Below, in pieces: positions 29,096 to 39,165 of a stretch of 64,000 nucleotides of DNA. The stretch's first letter is position 1; the number at the start of each line of letters is the position of its first letter. The notes beneath the pieces are model-generated. The model was given only the letters and a program-made list of their open reading frames with translations. It was not told where the DNA came from and did no database searches. Position numbers and translations under genes: made by a program. Origin of the DNA: Sphingomonas radiodurans. GTDB taxonomy: Bacteria; Pseudomonadota; Alphaproteobacteria; Sphingomonadales; Sphingomonadaceae. The stretch spans positions 1,984,001-2,048,000 of the forward strand of contig NZ_CP086594.1 of the NCBI RefSeq assembly GCF_020866845.1. Direction: 5' to 3'.

Positions 29096-30337
29096 ATGCC
29101 TAGAATGAAGTTCGGCGCTTTTCTTGCGCCCCACCACCCGATCGGCGAGCATCCGATGCTCCAGATGCGCAACGACATGCGCCTCGCCAAGCATATGGAC
29201 GAACTTGGCTTCGACGAATTCTGGGTCGGCGAGCATCACTCGACCGGCTGGGAGACGATCGCGTCCCCCGAGCTGTTCCTGGCCGCGGTCGGCGAACAGA
29301 CGCAGCGGATCCGGCTCGGCACTGGCGTGGTGTCGCTGCCGTATCATCACCCGTTCACCGTCGCGCAACGCATCGTCCAGCTCGATCACATGACGCGCGG
29401 GCGCGTGATCTTCGGCACCGGCCCGGGTGCGCTGCCCTCCGACGCCTATATGCTCGGCATCGATCCGATGACGCAGCGCGATCGGCAGGATGAGGCGATC
29501 GGCGTGATCCGGCGCTTGTTCGCGGGCGAGCGAGTCACGCACGAAAGCGAGTGGTTCACACTGCGCGACGCGCGGCTCCAACTGTTCCCGCTGCAGGAGG
29601 ACATGCCGTTCGTCGTCGCCTCGTCGATCAGCCCGTCGGGCATGACGCTGGCGGGGAAATACGGGATCGGCGCGCTCTCGATCGGGTCGAATTCGGAGGC
29701 CGGGCTGGCCGCGCTGCCGACGCAATGGGGCTTTGCGGAGCAGGCGGCGGCCAAATCGGGCAAGACGGTCGATCGCGCGAACTGGCGCGTGCTGATGTCG
29801 TGGCACATCGCCGAAACGCGCGAGGAAGCGCGCGAGCAGGCCGGCGCCGGGCTGATGAAATGGCACAATGAATATACTGTCGGCACGCTGATGCGGCCCG
29901 GTGCCAAGCCCTTCGACTCGCCCGATCACGCGGTCGACGAAACCGCCTTCGTCGATGGCGCGGCGGCAGTGATCGGCACGCCGGACGATCTGGTCGCGGC
30001 AATCCGCAAGCTATCTGCCTCGGCCGGCGGGTTCGGCACGGTGCTCGGCTTCGCACATGACTGGGCCAATCGCGAGAATACGCTGAAGAGCTGGGATCTG
30101 GTCGCGCGGTACGTGATCCCCGAAATCCACGGGATGCTCGAAGGCTATCGCACCTCGCGGCAGTACGTGGTCGACCATCGCGAATCGTTCGAACGCGCCG
30201 GCCAGGCAGTGCTGTCCAAGATCATGTCGCACGAAGGCGCCGTGGCAGCGCTCAAGGCCGGGCAAGAGGGCGGTGTCGCGATGCGATCGCCCAACGCCCC
30301 CGATCTCAACAAGGCGGCCGAGGCGATGAAAGGCTGA
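29096..30337 (+). CDS. LLM-class flavin-dependent monooxygenase (luciferase-like)
   Basis: A 413-residue enzyme with the bacterial-luciferase TIM-barrel fold. DEFWVGEHHSTGWETIASPE and RIRLGTGVVSLPYHHPF near the N-terminus and RVIFGTGPGALPSDAYMLG are typical. It most resembles limonene 1,2-monooxygenase/alkanal monooxygenase-like proteins, which use FMNH2 and O2. The C-terminal extension (about 330-413) is longer than in minimal members. It is followed 43 bp downstream by an acyl-CoA dehydrogenase in the same direction, suggesting joint catabolism of a terpenoid or aliphatic substrate; this is inference. Confidence 0.88.
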   Translation: MPRMKFGAFLAPHHPIGEHPMLQMRNDMRLAKHMDELGFDEFWVGEHHSTGWETIASPELFLAAVGEQTQRIRLGTGVVSLPYHHPFTVAQRIVQLDHMTRGRVIFGTGPGALPSDAYMLGIDPMTQRDRQDEAIGVIRRLFAGERVTHESEWFTLRDARLQLFPLQEDMPFVVASSISPSGMTLAGKYGIGALSIGSNSEAGLAALPTQWGFAEQAAAKSGKTVDRANWRVLMSWHIAETREEAREQAGAGLMKWHNEYTVGTLMRPGAKPFDSPDHAVDETAFVDGAAAVIGTPDDLVAAIRKLSASAGGFGTVLGFAHDWANRENTLKSWDLVARYVIPEIHGMLEGYRTSRQYVVDHRESFERAGQAVLSKIMSHEGAVAALKAGQEGGVAMRSPNAPDLNKAAEAMKG

Positions 30338-30380
30338 TCGCGCGGCGCCCGACAACGATACCCCAGGAAAAGGATGCCGC

Positions 30381-31616
30381 ATGTCGATCGATTTCGAGAT
30401 TCCCGCAGAAGCGAAGGCGATCCGCGCCAAGGTGCGCCAATGGGTGCACGACGAGTGCAAGCCGGCCGAACAGCGGCTGGTGGCGGGTGAGGACTATAAG
30501 ACCGTCCTGAACGAACTGCGCACAAAGGCGCGAGGGCAGGGGCTGTGGTGCCCATTCATCCCGACCGAACATGGCGGCATGGGGCTCGGCCCGCTCGCCA
30601 ACGCGCTGGTGCAGATGGAGCTCGGCGAAAGCCATCTCGGTGCGCTGTCGATGAACACGCAGGGGCCTGACGATGCAACGATGCTCACGCTGCTGACGCA
30701 CGGCACCGAGCACCAAAAGGAGAAGTACCTCAAGCCGCTGCTCAATGGCGACAAGCGCATCTGCTATTCGATGACCGAGAAGGCCGCCGGCGCCGACGCG
30801 ACGGGCATGCAGACCCGCGCGGTGAAGGACGGCAACGAGAATTACATCCTCAACGGCGAGAAGTGGTTCTCTTCCGCCGCCAGCGTCGCCGACATCGCGC
30901 TCGTCATGGCGATGACCGATCCCGATGCGCCGCGCCACCAGCGTTATTCGACCTTCATCGTCGAACTGCCAAACCCCGGTTACAAGATCATCCGCGATAT
31001 CGAGACGATGGCAGTCCACGGCCCGCTGACCGAGATCCTGGGTGGCGGCCATTCGGAAGTCGAGATCAAGGACCTAGTCGTGCCGGCGGAGGATCTGCTC
31101 GGCGGCGAAGGCAATGGCTTCAACATGGGGCAGCATCGCCTCGCCTACGGCCGCTTGCGCCACGGGATGCACAATGTCTCGATGGCGCAGCGTGCGCTCG
31201 ATCTGGCGACGGCGCATGTCGTGAAGCGCGAGACGTTCGGCAAGCTGCTGTCCGAGCGGCAAGGCGTCCAGTGGATGCTTGCCGATTGTGCGGCGGAGAT
31301 CTACAAGGCACGGCTGATGCTGCTCCACATCGCCTACAAGGCCGAGCGCGGCGAGGATCTGCGGCAGGAGAATTCGATCGCCAAGGTCTTCCTCGCCAAC
31401 ATGGTCCATCAGGTGGTCGATACCGCGATCCAGCTCCACGGCGCGCTTGGCTTCAGCCTCGATACCCCGCTCGCCGCTTGGTACACGCACATCCGCTCGC
31501 AGCGGCTGGTCGACGGGCCGGATGAGGTGCATCGCTGGACGGTGGGCCGCAACGTCATCAAGGCATTTCAGCGCGATGGCACCACCGCTGCGGCGTGCGG
31601 GGGCGACTTGCTTTAG
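30381..31616 (+). CDS. Acyl-CoA dehydrogenase
   Basis: A 411-residue FAD enzyme with the three-domain acyl-CoA dehydrogenase layout: N-terminal helical domain, middle beta domain (CYSMTEKAAGADATGMQT; NGEKWFSSAA) and C-terminal helical domain (LHGALGFSLDTPLAAWYTHIR). It catalyses alpha,beta-dehydrogenation of acyl-CoA and passes electrons to ETF. The length and C-terminal region resemble ACAD10/11- or FadE-like members with branched or unusual chains. It lies 43 bp after the LLM oxidoreductase, with AGGAAAAGGA before the ATG. Confidence 0.9.
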   Translation: MSIDFEIPAEAKAIRAKVRQWVHDECKPAEQRLVAGEDYKTVLNELRTKARGQGLWCPFIPTEHGGMGLGPLANALVQMELGESHLGALSMNTQGPDDATMLTLLTHGTEHQKEKYLKPLLNGDKRICYSMTEKAAGADATGMQTRAVKDGNENYILNGEKWFSSAASVADIALVMAMTDPDAPRHQRYSTFIVELPNPGYKIIRDIETMAVHGPLTEILGGGHSEVEIKDLVVPAEDLLGGEGNGFNMGQHRLAYGRLRHGMHNVSMAQRALDLATAHVVKRETFGKLLSERQGVQWMLADCAAEIYKARLMLLHIAYKAERGEDLRQENSIAKVFLANMVHQVVDTAIQLHGALGFSLDTPLAAWYTHIRSQRLVDGPDEVHRWTVGRNVIKAFQRDGTTAAACGGDLL

Positions 31617-31754
31617 GTTTGCACCGTCGGTCGCGCGTTGGGGAGAGCGCCACGTGCGCCCTTGCAATGCGCGACCTGCGCGCCATCTTTTGTGCAACGC
31701 AGCATAGACCGCGGCCCTCCGGCTCGGCTGAGCCAGTCGAACAAGGACGCTGCG

Positions 31755-32909
31755 ATGCCAAACCTCTCCGATACGATTTCCTTCCTCTCGCATCTGCAAG
31801 GCGTGATGGCTGGCGGCGCGACGCCTGCCGCGGCCGGCCGGCTGACCGAGCTTGAGGGGTTTGGCACCAACCCGGGCGCACTGCGGGCGAAGGTCTATGT
31901 ACCGGATGGGGTGGTAGAGCCGTCACCGCTGGTGGTCGTGCTGCATGGCTGCACGCAGACCGCCGACGGCTATGATGTCGGCTCGGGCTGGTCACAGCTG
32001 GCCGATCGGCACGGCCTCACCTTGCTGTTTCCTGAGCAGCAGCGGCAGAACAACCCCAATTTGTGCTTCAACTGGTTCTCGCCCGAGGATAGCCGGCGCG
32101 ATTCGGGCGAGGCGCTGTCGATCCGCCAGATGATCGGCGCGATGATGGCTCGGCATGCCATCGCAACGGACCGCGTGTTCGTCACTGGCCTGTCTGCGGG
32201 CGGCGCGATGGCGATGGTGATGCTGGCGACCTACCCGGAAGTGTTCGCTGGCGGCGCGATCATTGCCGGTCTGCCGTTCGGCTCCGCAAACACCGTGCCC
32301 CAGGCGCTCGAACGGATGCGTGGTCGCGGCGGGCCCGACTCGGCGGGGCTTACCGCATTGGTGCGCGGCGCATCGGATCATTCCGGCCCGTGGCCTACGC
32401 TATCGGTATGGCATGGCAGCGCGGACGCGACGGTCAGCCCCAAGGCCGCCGACGCGATCATCGATCAATGGCGCGCGCTGCACGGCGTCGGCAGTGAGCC
32501 GACTGAAACCACGACGGTGGCAGGCTATCCGCATCGACTGTGGCGCGATGCTGGCGGACGGGCAGTGATCGAGGATTACAGCATTACCGGCATGGCGCAT
32601 GGCACGCCGCTCGACACGATCGGCGTGGATGGCTGCGGCAAGAGCGGCGCGCACATGATCGAGGCCAAGATATCCTCGTCGGATCGCATCTGCAGCTTCT
32701 GGGGGCTGGCGAGTGACAGCGTCGCGGCTGCCGGCACTCCGTCCAAGCGCGCGCCCGTCGCGCGCGAGACAGTTGCCCCGGCCAAGTCCAGCGACAAACC
32801 CTCGGCGACCTTCCGCCCATTGCGGCCCACCATCACAGCCCCGGCTGCTGTTACCGGCGTCGGCAAGGTGATCGAGGATGCGCTGCGATCAGCCGGATTG
32901 ATGCGCTAG
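31755..32909 (+). CDS. PHB-depolymerase-type esterase
   Basis: A 384-residue alpha/beta-hydrolase of the esterase PHB family. The nucleophile elbow is VTGLSAGGAMAMVM, the oxyanion region is VVVLHGCTQTADGYD, and LSVWHGSADATVSP and GMAHGTPLD carry the likely Asp and His. A Pro/Ala-rich C-terminal tail (about 310-365) precedes a short helix. It hydrolyses polyhydroxyalkanoate or related esters such as feruloyl/acetyl esters. No signal peptide is seen from ATG 31755 (AAGGA eight bases upstream), so export is uncertain. Confidence 0.85.
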   Translation: MPNLSDTISFLSHLQGVMAGGATPAAAGRLTELEGFGTNPGALRAKVYVPDGVVEPSPLVVVLHGCTQTADGYDVGSGWSQLADRHGLTLLFPEQQRQNNPNLCFNWFSPEDSRRDSGEALSIRQMIGAMMARHAIATDRVFVTGLSAGGAMAMVMLATYPEVFAGGAIIAGLPFGSANTVPQALERMRGRGGPDSAGLTALVRGASDHSGPWPTLSVWHGSADATVSPKAADAIIDQWRALHGVGSEPTETTTVAGYPHRLWRDAGGRAVIEDYSITGMAHGTPLDTIGVDGCGKSGAHMIEAKISSSDRICSFWGLASDSVAAAGTPSKRAPVARETVAPAKSSDKPSATFRPLRPTITAPAAVTGVGKVIEDALRSAGLMR

Positions 32910-33004
32910 GCAAACCGCTACTCACCGGACCAGTGCGGAAACGACCTCGTCAACTCGGGAATGCCCATGTGCCTAGGCCACGCTTTAATGCGCCAGATGT
33001 GGGA

Positions 33005-33874
33005 TCAGCGCCCGTCGACGGCGTTCAGGATCGCCCGGCCATAAGCGGTTTTCTTGAAGCGCTCGCCGGCTGCGCGCGCCTCGTCCTCGCCGATAAAGCC
33101 CTGTAAATAAGCGATTTCCTCGAGGCAGGCGATCTGGATGCCCTGGCGGTGCTGGAGCGTTCGGACGAACTCGGATGCCTCGAGCAGGCTGTCGTGCGTC
33201 CCGGTATCGAGCCACGCATAGCCGCGGCCCATCTGTTCGACGTAGAGGTCGCCGGCCTCCATGTAGAGCCGGTTGAGATCGGTGATCTCCAGCTCGCCGC
33301 GTGGGCTTGGCTTGAGGTTGCGGGCGAAGTCGACGACGCGATTGTCGTAGAAATACATGCCGGTAACCGCATGGTGCGACTTGGGGTTGGTGGGCTTTTC
33401 CTCGAGGCTCAGCGCGCGGCCGTCAGCGGCCAGCTCGACCACGCCGTAGCGCTCGGGATCCTCGACGCGGTAGCTGAACACCGTCGCGCCGCTGGTGCGC
33501 GCAACGGCGCTCGCGAGCAGGTCGGTCAGATGCGCGCCGAAGAAGATGTTGTCGCCGAGCACCAGCGCCACGTTATCGTCACCAATGAAGTCTGCGCCGA
33601 TCGTGAACGCCTGCGCGAGGCCTTCGGGCTTGGGCTGTTCGGCGTAAGCGATCTGCAGCCCGAGCGCCGCACCGTCCCCGAACAAGCGCTGGTAATTGCC
33701 GATATATTCCGGGCTCGAGATGATCAGCACCTCGCGAATGCCGGCGAGCATCAGCACCGACAGCGGATAATAGATCATCGGCTTGTCGTAGACCGGCAGC
33801 AGCTGCTTGTTGACCGCGAGCGTTGCCGGGTGGAGCCGAGTGCCCGATCCGCCGGCGAGAATGATGCCCTTCAC
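33005..33874 (-). CDS. rfbA: Glucose-1-phosphate thymidylyltransferase RmlA
   Basis: A 289-residue nucleotidyltransferase starting at GTG 33874. [14 protein letters not shown] is the nucleotide-binding loop, [19 protein letters not shown] is the family signature, and [10 protein letters not shown] carries a catalytic Asp. It converts glucose-1-phosphate and dTTP to dTDP-glucose, the first step to dTDP-L-rhamnose. The start overlaps the rfbD stop by four bases (GTGA). It is the last gene of rfbCBDA, convergent with the esterase. Confidence 0.96.
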   Translation of the reverse strand: MKGIILAGGSGTRLHPATLAVNKQLLPVYDKPMIYYPLSVLMLAGIREVLIISSPEYIGNYQRLFGDGAALGLQIAYAEQPKPEGLAQAFTIGADFIGDDNVALVLGDNIFFGAHLTDLLASAVARTSGATVFSYRVEDPERYGVVELAADGRALSLEEKPTNPKSHHAVTGMYFYDNRVVDFARNLKPSPRGELEITDLNRLYMEAGDLYVEQMGRGYAWLDTGTHDSLLEASEFVRTLQHRQGIQIACLEEIAYLQGFIGEDEARAAGERFKKTAYGRAILNAVDGR

Positions 33875-34764
33875 TTCTTGGCTCCGATCAGTTCGTCGAG
33901 GATGTCGCTTAGCGCGTCCTGCCACGCGCGCGGCTCGATGCCATAAGCGGCGCGGATCGCGGAATGGCTGAGCAGCGAATTGGCCGGGCGCTGCGCGGGC
34001 GTCGGATATTGGTCCGTCGTGATCGGGGTGACGTTGGCGAGCGGCCCGCCGCGGTCGCCCGACTGGCGGAAGATCTCGGCCGCAAAGCCTGCCCAGCTCG
34101 TCTCGCCGGCATTGCTGAAGTGGTACGTGCCGGTCGGCGCGTCCGCGTCCAGGGTCAGCCGCACGGTGATCGCCATCAGCGCAGCCGCCAGATCCGCCGC
34201 GCTGGTCGGCGAGCCGCGCTGGTCGGCGACGACGGTCAGCGTGTCGCGCTCGGCGCCGACGCGCAGCATCGTCTTGACGAAATTATTGCCATGCGCCGAC
34301 ACGACCCACGCGGTCCGCACGACCACATGGCGCGCGCCGCTGGTGCGCACCGCCAGTTCGCCGCCGAGCTTCGACGCGCCGTACACGCCAAGCGGGGCGA
34401 CTGGGTCAGTCACTTCCCACGCGCCGTGCTTGTCGCCCGCGAAGACATAGTCCGTCGAAACCTGCACCAGCGGGATGCCGGCCGCGGCGCACGCCGCGCC
34501 GAACGCCGCAGGCGCCATGGCGTTGACCGCCCAGGCGGTGACGAGGTCGCTCTCCGCCTTGTCGACCGCGGTATAGGCCGCGCCGTTGATCACTGCCGAC
34601 CAGGGGCGTTCCGCCACCTTGGCGGCGATCGCGGCGGTATCGGTGAGATCGAGATCGGCGACGTCGATCGCGACGACCTCATAGCCCGCCGGCCAGACGC
34701 AGCGCTGCAGCTCGGTGCCGAGCTGACCGTTCCCGCCCGTGACGAGGATCGCGTGAGTGCTCAT
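33871..34764 (-). CDS. rfbD: dTDP-4-dehydrorhamnose reductase RmlD
   Basis: A 297-residue short-chain dehydrogenase/reductase. [12 protein letters not shown] is the NADPH loop, [14 protein letters not shown] and YGASKLGGE carry the catalytic Thr/Tyr/Lys. It performs the last step to dTDP-L-rhamnose. The start is ATG 34764, which overlaps the rfbB stop (ATGA); a longer frame to 34818 would overlap rfbB with an Arg-rich leader. Confidence 0.96.
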   Translation of the reverse strand: MSTHAILVTGGNGQLGTELQRCVWPAGYEVVAIDVADLDLTDTAAIAAKVAERPWSAVINGAAYTAVDKAESDLVTAWAVNAMAPAAFGAACAAAGIPLVQVSTDYVFAGDKHGAWEVTDPVAPLGVYGASKLGGELAVRTSGARHVVVRTAWVVSAHGNNFVKTMLRVGAERDTLTVVADQRGSPTSAADLAAALMAITVRLTLDADAPTGTYHFSNAGETSWAGFAAEIFRQSGDRGGPLANVTPITTDQYPTPAQRPANSLLSHSAIRAAYGIEPRAWQDALSDILDELIGAKK

Positions 34765-35813
34765 GCCGCCACCCCGCGCCGCTGCGCCGCGCCACGCGCG
34801 ACGATCGGGCGCCACCAATCCTCATTGTCGAGATACCAGCGCACCGTCTTCTCGATCCCGGTCTCGAACGTCTCCTGCGGCCGCCAGCCGAGCTCGCGCT
34901 CGATGCGCGTGGCGTCGATCGCGTAGCGCTTGTCGTGCCCCGGCCGGTCGGCGACCGAGGTGATCTGGTTCGCGTAAGCCTTGCCGTCGGCGCGCGGGCG
35001 AAGCTGGTCGAGGATGCTGCAGATCGTGTGCACCACCTCGATGTTCTGCTTCTCGTTGAACCCGCCGACATTGTACGTCCGGCCGATCTCGCCACGCTCG
35101 AACACTGCCTGTAGCGCGCGGACGTGATCCTCGACGAACAGCCAGTCGCGCACCTGATCGCCCTTGCCGTAGACCGGCAGCGGCTCGCCATCCAACGCCT
35201 TGGCGATCATCAGCGGCACGAGCTTTTCGGGGAAGTGATACGGCCCGTAATTGTTCGAGCAATTGGTGATCAGCACCGGCAGTCCGAAGGTATGGCCCCA
35301 GGCGCTGACGAGATGGTCGGACCCGGCCTTCGACGCCGAATAGGGCGAGCGCGGATCGTATGGCGTGTCCTCGGTGAACAGCCCCGTATCGCCGAGCGAG
35401 CCATAAACCTCGTCGGTCGAGATATGGTGGAAGCGGAACGCCTGCTTGGCGTCACCCTCCAGCGACTGCCAATAGCTGCGCGCTTCGGCGAGCATCGTAT
35501 AGGTGCCCACGACATTGGTCTGGACGAACGCGCCAGGGCCGTCGATCGAGCGGTCGACGTGGCTCTCGGCCGCCAGATGCGTAATGACTTGCGGCTGGAA
35601 CTCGGTGATCGCGGCGCGGACCGCTTCGGCGTCGCAGATGTCGCCCTGGACAAAGCGATAGCGGTTCGACTGCGCCACGCGCTCTACGGTCGAGAGCGTG
35701 CCGGCATAGGTCAGCTTGTCGAAGTTGAGCACTTCATGGTCGGTGTTCTCGACCAGGTGGCGGACGAGCGCCGAGCCGATGAAGCCGGCCCCGCCGGTGA
35801 CGAAGATACGCAT
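34761..35813 (-). CDS. rfbB: dTDP-glucose 4,6-dehydratase RmlB
   Basis: A 350-residue extended SDR enzyme. [14 protein letters not shown] binds NAD+, [16 protein letters not shown] is the family signature, [12 protein letters not shown] carries the Thr-Asp-Glu triad and [12 protein letters not shown] the Tyr-x-x-x-Lys pair. It forms dTDP-4-keto-6-deoxyglucose. It lies 12 bp downstream of rfbC and overlaps rfbD. Confidence 0.96.
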   Translation of the reverse strand: MRIFVTGGAGFIGSALVRHLVENTDHEVLNFDKLTYAGTLSTVERVAQSNRYRFVQGDICDAEAVRAAITEFQPQVITHLAAESHVDRSIDGPGAFVQTNVVGTYTMLAEARSYWQSLEGDAKQAFRFHHISTDEVYGSLGDTGLFTEDTPYDPRSPYSASKAGSDHLVSAWGHTFGLPVLITNCSNNYGPYHFPEKLVPLMIAKALDGEPLPVYGKGDQVRDWLFVEDHVRALQAVFERGEIGRTYNVGGFNEKQNIEVVHTICSILDQLRPRADGKAYANQITSVADRPGHDKRYAIDATRIERELGWRPQETFETGIEKTVRWYLDNEDWWRPIVARGAAQRRGVAA

Positions 35814-35825
35814 GGGATCAGTCCT

Positions 35826-36386
35826 TCAGGCGAGCGGGGCGAGCGGATTGCCGTCATAGGCAAACGGGCTGTCGAGATCCGCGAGTGCGGGCTGCACCTT
35901 GTCCTTGTCGCTGAGTTCGGGCGTGGCGCCGGCGGGGATCGGCCAGTCGATGCCAGCGCTGTCCCAGCGGATGCCGCCGTCAGCCTCGGGCGCATAGGTG
36001 TCCGAGCATTTGTACGTCACTTCACAATCGGGTTCGAGCGTGACGAAGCCGTGCGCGAAGCCGATCGGGATGAACAGCTGGTGGCCGTTCTCCGCGGAAA
36101 GCTCGGCGCCGACCCATTGGCCATAGGTCGGCGAGCCGCGCCGCACGTCAACCGCAATGTCCCAGATCCGCCCGCGAATGCACCGGACGAGCTTGTCCTG
36201 CCCCCGCGGCGACGCCTGAAAATGCAGCCCGCGAAGCGTAAAGGCGGGGGTGGAAAGCGAGTGATTGTCCTGCACGAAGCGGCACGTGATCCCGAGCTTC
36301 GCGAACGCGGGCTCGGAATAGACCTCCGTGAACCAGCCACGGGCGTCGCCAAAGCGGCGGGGGCGGATGAGTTGGACGGGAGACAT
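35826..36386 (-). CDS. rfbC: dTDP-4-dehydrorhamnose 3,5-epimerase RmlC
   Basis: A 186-residue cupin-fold epimerase. RGLHFQ carries the catalytic His, and FVQDNHSLS, GQDKLVRCIRG and PIGFAHGFVTLE are typical. It is the first gene of rfbCBDA and is divergent from the sugar transferase at 36657. Order and length are normal. Rhamnose supply fits the DUF1972 glycosyltransferase later in the locus. Confidence 0.95.
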   Translation of the reverse strand: MSPVQLIRPRRFGDARGWFTEVYSEPAFAKLGITCRFVQDNHSLSTPAFTLRGLHFQASPRGQDKLVRCIRGRIWDIAVDVRRGSPTYGQWVGAELSAENGHQLFIPIGFAHGFVTLEPDCEVTYKCSDTYAPEADGGIRWDSAGIDWPIPAGATPELSDKDKVQPALADLDSPFAYDGNPLAPLA

Positions 36387-36656
36387 GGCTTTTGCCTATC
36401 TTTTGTAGTGGATCGTTGCAATTGGGCCGGAAAAAACCGGAACCATTGGGCCGCTGGGATCAGAGACAACGACGAGGAAATAGCACGAATTTTTCGTTCC
36501 AAAACGCCGAGATACATACCCGATCTGTCTCGGAGTTCGGCTTGGCTTCGGTATTCTGCTGGAGTAGGTCGGCTCATTGTGGGTCAGCCGATCAGTCGAT
36601 AATTTGGTTTGCATAAAAACTAGTTTTGCTGATGTGCCAAGTTGTGAAAGTGTAAA
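36387..36656. other. AT-rich divergent promoter region
   Basis: This 270-bp spacer lies between rfbC (-) and the sugar transferase (+) and is clearly more AT-rich than its surroundings. No coding frame is supported. It holds a 12-bp perfect palindrome (36616-36627) close to the sugar transferase start and should contain promoters for both halves of the polysaccharide locus. Confidence 0.45.
36616..36627. promoter_or_regulatory. Palindrome AAAACTAGTTTT upstream of the sugar transferase
   Basis: A perfect 12-bp palindrome lies 29 bases before the ATG of the initiating sugar transferase gene. Its place suits an operator or a promoter-proximal site. Short AT palindromes arise by chance in AT-rich DNA, so support is weak. 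Confidence 0.25.
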
Positions 36657-37904
36657 ATGCTGAAGAGAATTCGATACCAAATAAGCGCCGGCTTGCTGAT
36701 TGGTGTTGTTATTCCGGTTGTAATTCGTCAGTCGATTTTTGGACTGCCGTTCTACGTAACCACTCAATTTGCAACTATATTAGGTAGTGCGATAGCAATC
36801 ATACTTGGATATATAGGATATCGCAGGATGTTGCTATTCCCCGGAATATCGTCGGGAGGGTATGTCATAACGTATTTGACAATAACATTTTCGGCGCTCG
36901 TTCTGATAATGTTTGTTTTACGCCTGGACTATAGCAGGCTTCAGGTAGCAAGTTGTTACACATTGTCTGTAGCAACACTTCTATTCATTCATTTGAAGTT
37001 CGAAAGATCAAGAGAATTCCTATTCTCCTATGTTCCCGGTGGGTTGGTAGAGGACTTGCCGCGCCTGCCGCACGTGCGCTGGCACCGTATAGAGACGCCG
37101 GAAATGGTTCTAAAAGGGGAAGATGCGGTTGTCGTCGACCTGCATGCTGACCATGATCCCCGATGGGAAAGCGCAATAGCCAAGTGGGTTCTTGCGGGAA
37201 TTCCGTTATATGATGCTAGGCTGGCCAAAGAACAGCTGACCGGACGCGTAGAAATAAATCACCTTTATGAAAACACCTTGGGATCATTAAATCCGAACAA
37301 TGTTTTGCTGAAGATGAAATCGGTGGTAGACTTTTTTATGGCTGCGCTCCTTATCATAATATTTATGCCTTTTATGGCGGTAATTGCTGCCATGATAAAG
37401 ATAGACTCCAAAGGTCCGGCAATATTCAAGCAAAAGAGGATGGGTTTTCGAGCAAGTCCCTTCACGGTTTACAAGTTCCGGACCATGTTTGTCGCGAGCG
37501 AGACACACGACGTGGAGACCTTGCGCCAAAGCGCGATGACCAAGGATGGCGATGTCAGGATTACCAAATTTGGTCGTCTCTTGCGGCGAACCAGGTTGGA
37601 CGAGCTTCCGCAACTGTTCAACATTCTGAAGGGTGATATGAGCCTTATTGGCCCAAGGCCAGAGGCAGTGGCGTTAAGCGAATGGTATGAAAGTCAGATA
37701 CCGTTCTATCATTATCGTCATATCATCAAGCCAGGACTGACGGGCTGGGCCCAAGTCAACCAAGGGCACGTGACTGACGTGACAGATGTGCGTGAGAAGC
37801 TAAATCTGGACTTCTATTACGTAAAAAACTATTCAATCTGGTTGGATATGCTTATTGCACTGCGCACAATAGCGATTGTATTCACTGGTATTGGCGCGCG
37901 CTAA
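36657..37904 (+). CDS. Polyprenyl-phosphate sugar-1-phosphate transferase
   Basis: A 415-residue membrane enzyme. Four N-terminal helices (about residues 8-25, 33-52, 64-86 and 92-110) are followed by a cytosolic domain, a further helix (about 222-245) and the bacterial sugar transferase domain with RASPFTVYKFRTM, RRTRLDELPQLFNILKGDM and SLIGPRPE. This is the WcaJ/PssY-like initiating enzyme that loads the first sugar phosphate onto undecaprenyl phosphate. The first 700 bases are markedly AT-rich, with rare codons compared with neighbouring genes, suggesting transfer from a lower-GC source. The donor sugar cannot be inferred. Confidence 0.92.
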   Translation: MLKRIRYQISAGLLIGVVIPVVIRQSIFGLPFYVTTQFATILGSAIAIILGYIGYRRMLLFPGISSGGYVITYLTITFSALVLIMFVLRLDYSRLQVASCYTLSVATLLFIHLKFERSREFLFSYVPGGLVEDLPRLPHVRWHRIETPEMVLKGEDAVVVDLHADHDPRWESAIAKWVLAGIPLYDARLAKEQLTGRVEINHLYENTLGSLNPNNVLLKMKSVVDFFMAALLIIIFMPFMAVIAAMIKIDSKGPAIFKQKRMGFRASPFTVYKFRTMFVASETHDVETLRQSAMTKDGDVRITKFGRLLRRTRLDELPQLFNILKGDMSLIGPRPEAVALSEWYESQIPFYHYRHIIKPGLTGWAQVNQGHVTDVTDVREKLNLDFYYVKNYSIWLDMLIALRTIAIVFTGIGAR

Positions 37905-37989
37905 GCCGCATGGGAATACGTATACCGGGCAACGTATGACGCATACGGAAACGGGGCACTGCCGGACCGCACAAAACGGCCCCTGATGC

Positions 37990-38003
37990 GTATTACGTAA
38001 TAC
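37990..38003. promoter_or_regulatory. 14-bp palindrome upstream of gmd
   Basis: GTATTACGTAATAC is a perfect palindrome 43 bases before the gmd start. The same 142-bp spacer also contains ATACGTAT. It is a candidate regulator site for the GDP-sugar genes; no matching regulator is known here. Confidence 0.35.
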
Positions 38004-38046
38004 CTAATGCACGTGTTGACTGTGCAGCAAGACGAAAGAGGAAAGA

Positions 38047-39114
38047 ATGACGACGAGTAAGACGGCACTAATCACGGGTATTACTGGACAAGACGGTGCC
38101 TATCTCGCCGAACTGCTGCTGGCGAAAGGTTATGAGGTTCATGGGCTGAAGCGGCGCTCATCATCGTTCAACACTGGGCGGATCGAACATATCTACCAAG
38201 ACCCGCACGAGCAGAACGCGCGCTTTCACCTGCATTTTGGCGACCTGACGGATTCGACCAACCTCATTCGCCTGGTGCAGCAGATCAAGCCCGATGAGAT
38301 TTACAACCTTGCTGCCCAGAGCCATGTCGCGGTGAGCTTTGAGACGCCTGAATATACCGCCAATGCTGATGGAATTGGCACGCTTCGACTGCTAGAGGCG
38401 ATCCGTATCCTTGGCATGGAGAAGACATGTCGTTTCTACCAGGCGTCGACTTCGGAGCTATACGGCTTGGTTCAGGAAGTGCCGCAGCGCGAGACAACCC
38501 CCTTTTATCCGCGTTCGCCTTATGCCGCGGCGAAGCTGTACGCATATTGGATTACCGTCAATTACCGCGAAGCGTACGGCATGCATGCCAGCAACGGCAT
38601 TCTGTTCAACCATGAGAGTCCGCTGCGTGGCGAAACCTTCGTTACGCGCAAGATTACGCGCGCGGCGGCGGCGATTTCGCTCGGCCGCCAGGAAATGTTG
38701 TATTTGGGCAATTTAGACGCCCAGCGTGACTGGGGCCATGCCCGCGAATATGTCGAAGGCATGTGGCGCATCGTCCAGGCCGACATCGCAGACGACTTCG
38801 TGCTGGCAACTGGTGAGACGACGCGGGTTCGCACGTTTGTCGAATGGGCGTTTGAGGACGCCGGCATCAACCTGCGCTGGGATGGCGAAGGCGTTGACGA
38901 GAGAGGCTATTGCCAGGAGACTGGCCGATTACTGGTGGCGATCGACCCGCGCTATTTCCGTCCGACCGAAGTTGAGCTGCTAATCGGCGACCCAAGCAAA
39001 GCACGTGAAAAACTGGGCTGGACGCATCAAACCAGCCCGCGCAATCTGGCCCGCGAAATGGTACAAGCAGATCTGAAAATCATGCGCGATGCGCCAATCG
39101 GGAAGGGCGCCTGA
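38047..39114 (+). CDS. gmd: GDP-mannose 4,6-dehydratase
   Basis: A 355-residue SDR enzyme. [15 protein letters not shown] is the NADP-binding loop, [18 protein letters not shown] is a Gmd signature, and [11 protein letters not shown] with [14 protein letters not shown] carry the catalytic Thr/Ser, Glu, Tyr and Lys. It makes GDP-4-keto-6-deoxy-D-mannose, the common precursor of GDP-L-fucose, GDP-colitose and GDP-perosamine. AGAGGAAAG precedes the ATG. No manB or manC lies in the window, so GDP-mannose must be supplied from elsewhere. Confidence 0.95.
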   Translation: MTTSKTALITGITGQDGAYLAELLLAKGYEVHGLKRRSSSFNTGRIEHIYQDPHEQNARFHLHFGDLTDSTNLIRLVQQIKPDEIYNLAAQSHVAVSFETPEYTANADGIGTLRLLEAIRILGMEKTCRFYQASTSELYGLVQEVPQRETTPFYPRSPYAAAKLYAYWITVNYREAYGMHASNGILFNHESPLRGETFVTRKITRAAAAISLGRQEMLYLGNLDAQRDWGHAREYVEGMWRIVQADIADDFVLATGETTRVRTFVEWAFEDAGINLRWDGEGVDERGYCQETGRLLVAIDPRYFRPTEVELLIGDPSKAREKLGWTHQTSPRNLAREMVQADLKIMRDAPIGKGA

Positions 39115-39165
39115 CTGAACTGCCGGCTCGGTGCGCGAGCGGTCGTCAGTCAGGCGAATGACATC

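Noticed and set aside
35124-36602. A 492-codon plus-strand frame across rfbB and rfbC
   Set aside because: It is antisense to two well-identified rhamnose genes and has no recognisable domain.
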